Shown in pieces: positions 31,118 through 31,155 of a stretch of 31,155 nt of DNA; the stretch's first letter is position 1, and each line of letters opens with the position of its first letter. The translations under genes and the position numbers were made by a program. The notes beneath the pieces were generated by a model. It was given only the letters and a program-made list of their open reading frames with translations. It was not told the origin of the DNA and searched no databases. The stretch comes from an uncultured Faecalibacterium sp. (GTDB lineage: Bacteria > Bacillota > Clostridia > Oscillospirales > Ruminococcaceae), in NCBI GenBank assembly GCA_934548045.1, contig CAKTEM010000025.1, forward strand, positions 1 to 31,155, written 5' to 3'.

Positions 31118-31155
31118 AAGTCGGCGACTACCTATTTTCACGCGCCGTTTCCAGC
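31118..31155 (-). rRNA. 5S ribosomal RNA, 3' end (partial)
   Basis: The last 38 bases on the minus strand, GCTGGAAACGGCG then GAAAATAGGTAGTCGCC, match the conserved 3' end of bacterial 5S rRNA (typically GGAGACGGCC..GAAAGTAGGTCGCC). It is followed by a strong terminator. The rest of the rRNA operon lies outside the window. Confidence 0.82.

Overview
The window looks like chromosomal DNA of a gut Firmicute of the Oscillospiraceae, most likely Faecalibacterium or a close relative. This rests on GC-rich clostridial codon use, the gene content and the strong AGGAGG-type ribosome binding sites; it is an inference, not a database match. Most genes are core metabolism or housekeeping, and small accessory modules sit in the gaps between them. 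The right edge cuts into the 3' end of a 5S rRNA gene on the minus strand.

Region 1 (1-5340): a strong promoter leaves the window leftwards, followed by catabolic acetolactate synthase (alsS, -) and type I 3-dehydroquinase (aroD, +). Next is a minus-strand operon of a small Cys-repeat peptide with five ACGX units, a radical SAM/SPASM enzyme and a nitroreductase. A divergent HxlR-type thiol regulator faces it. This looks like a RiPP (ACGX-type) system.

Region 2 (5340-5740): a compact locus built like the par/Fst type I toxin-antitoxin module. It has a 29-residue membrane peptide, a convergent short antisense RNA, a shared two-way terminator, and direct repeats that let the RNA pair over the toxin start codon.

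Region 3 (5740-9250): Fe-S cluster genes (nifU/iscU, iscS), a small hypothetical gene, a rhodanese, an RrF2/IscR regulator and tRNA-Trp.

Region 4 (9250-13820): a beta-glucoside operon with LicT antiterminator, PTS EIIBC and 6-phospho-beta-glucosidase. RNA antiterminator/terminator pairs precede licT and the PTS gene. The PTS frame carries an extra degenerate EIIB domain.

Region 5 (13870-16180): tRNA-Asp and tRNA-Thr, a second small hydrophobic peptide with a convergent antisense RNA (a second type I toxin candidate, with inverted promoter/leader repeats), an iron alcohol dehydrogenase, and a second identical tRNA-Thr in inverted orientation.

Region 6 (16250-21860): primary sigma factor rpoD, an SDR with a long acidic N-terminal extension behind a structured leader RNA, tadA with a CPBP membrane protease, degV and a secreted protein of unknown function.

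Region 7 (21860-31155): a TSUP exporter, M19 dipeptidase and SNF2 helicase operon; a TraX, response regulator and histidine kinase operon in which the kinase has no ATPase domain; a PadR regulator with a membrane partner; a frameshifted relic resembling the kinase sensor domain; and the 5S rRNA end.
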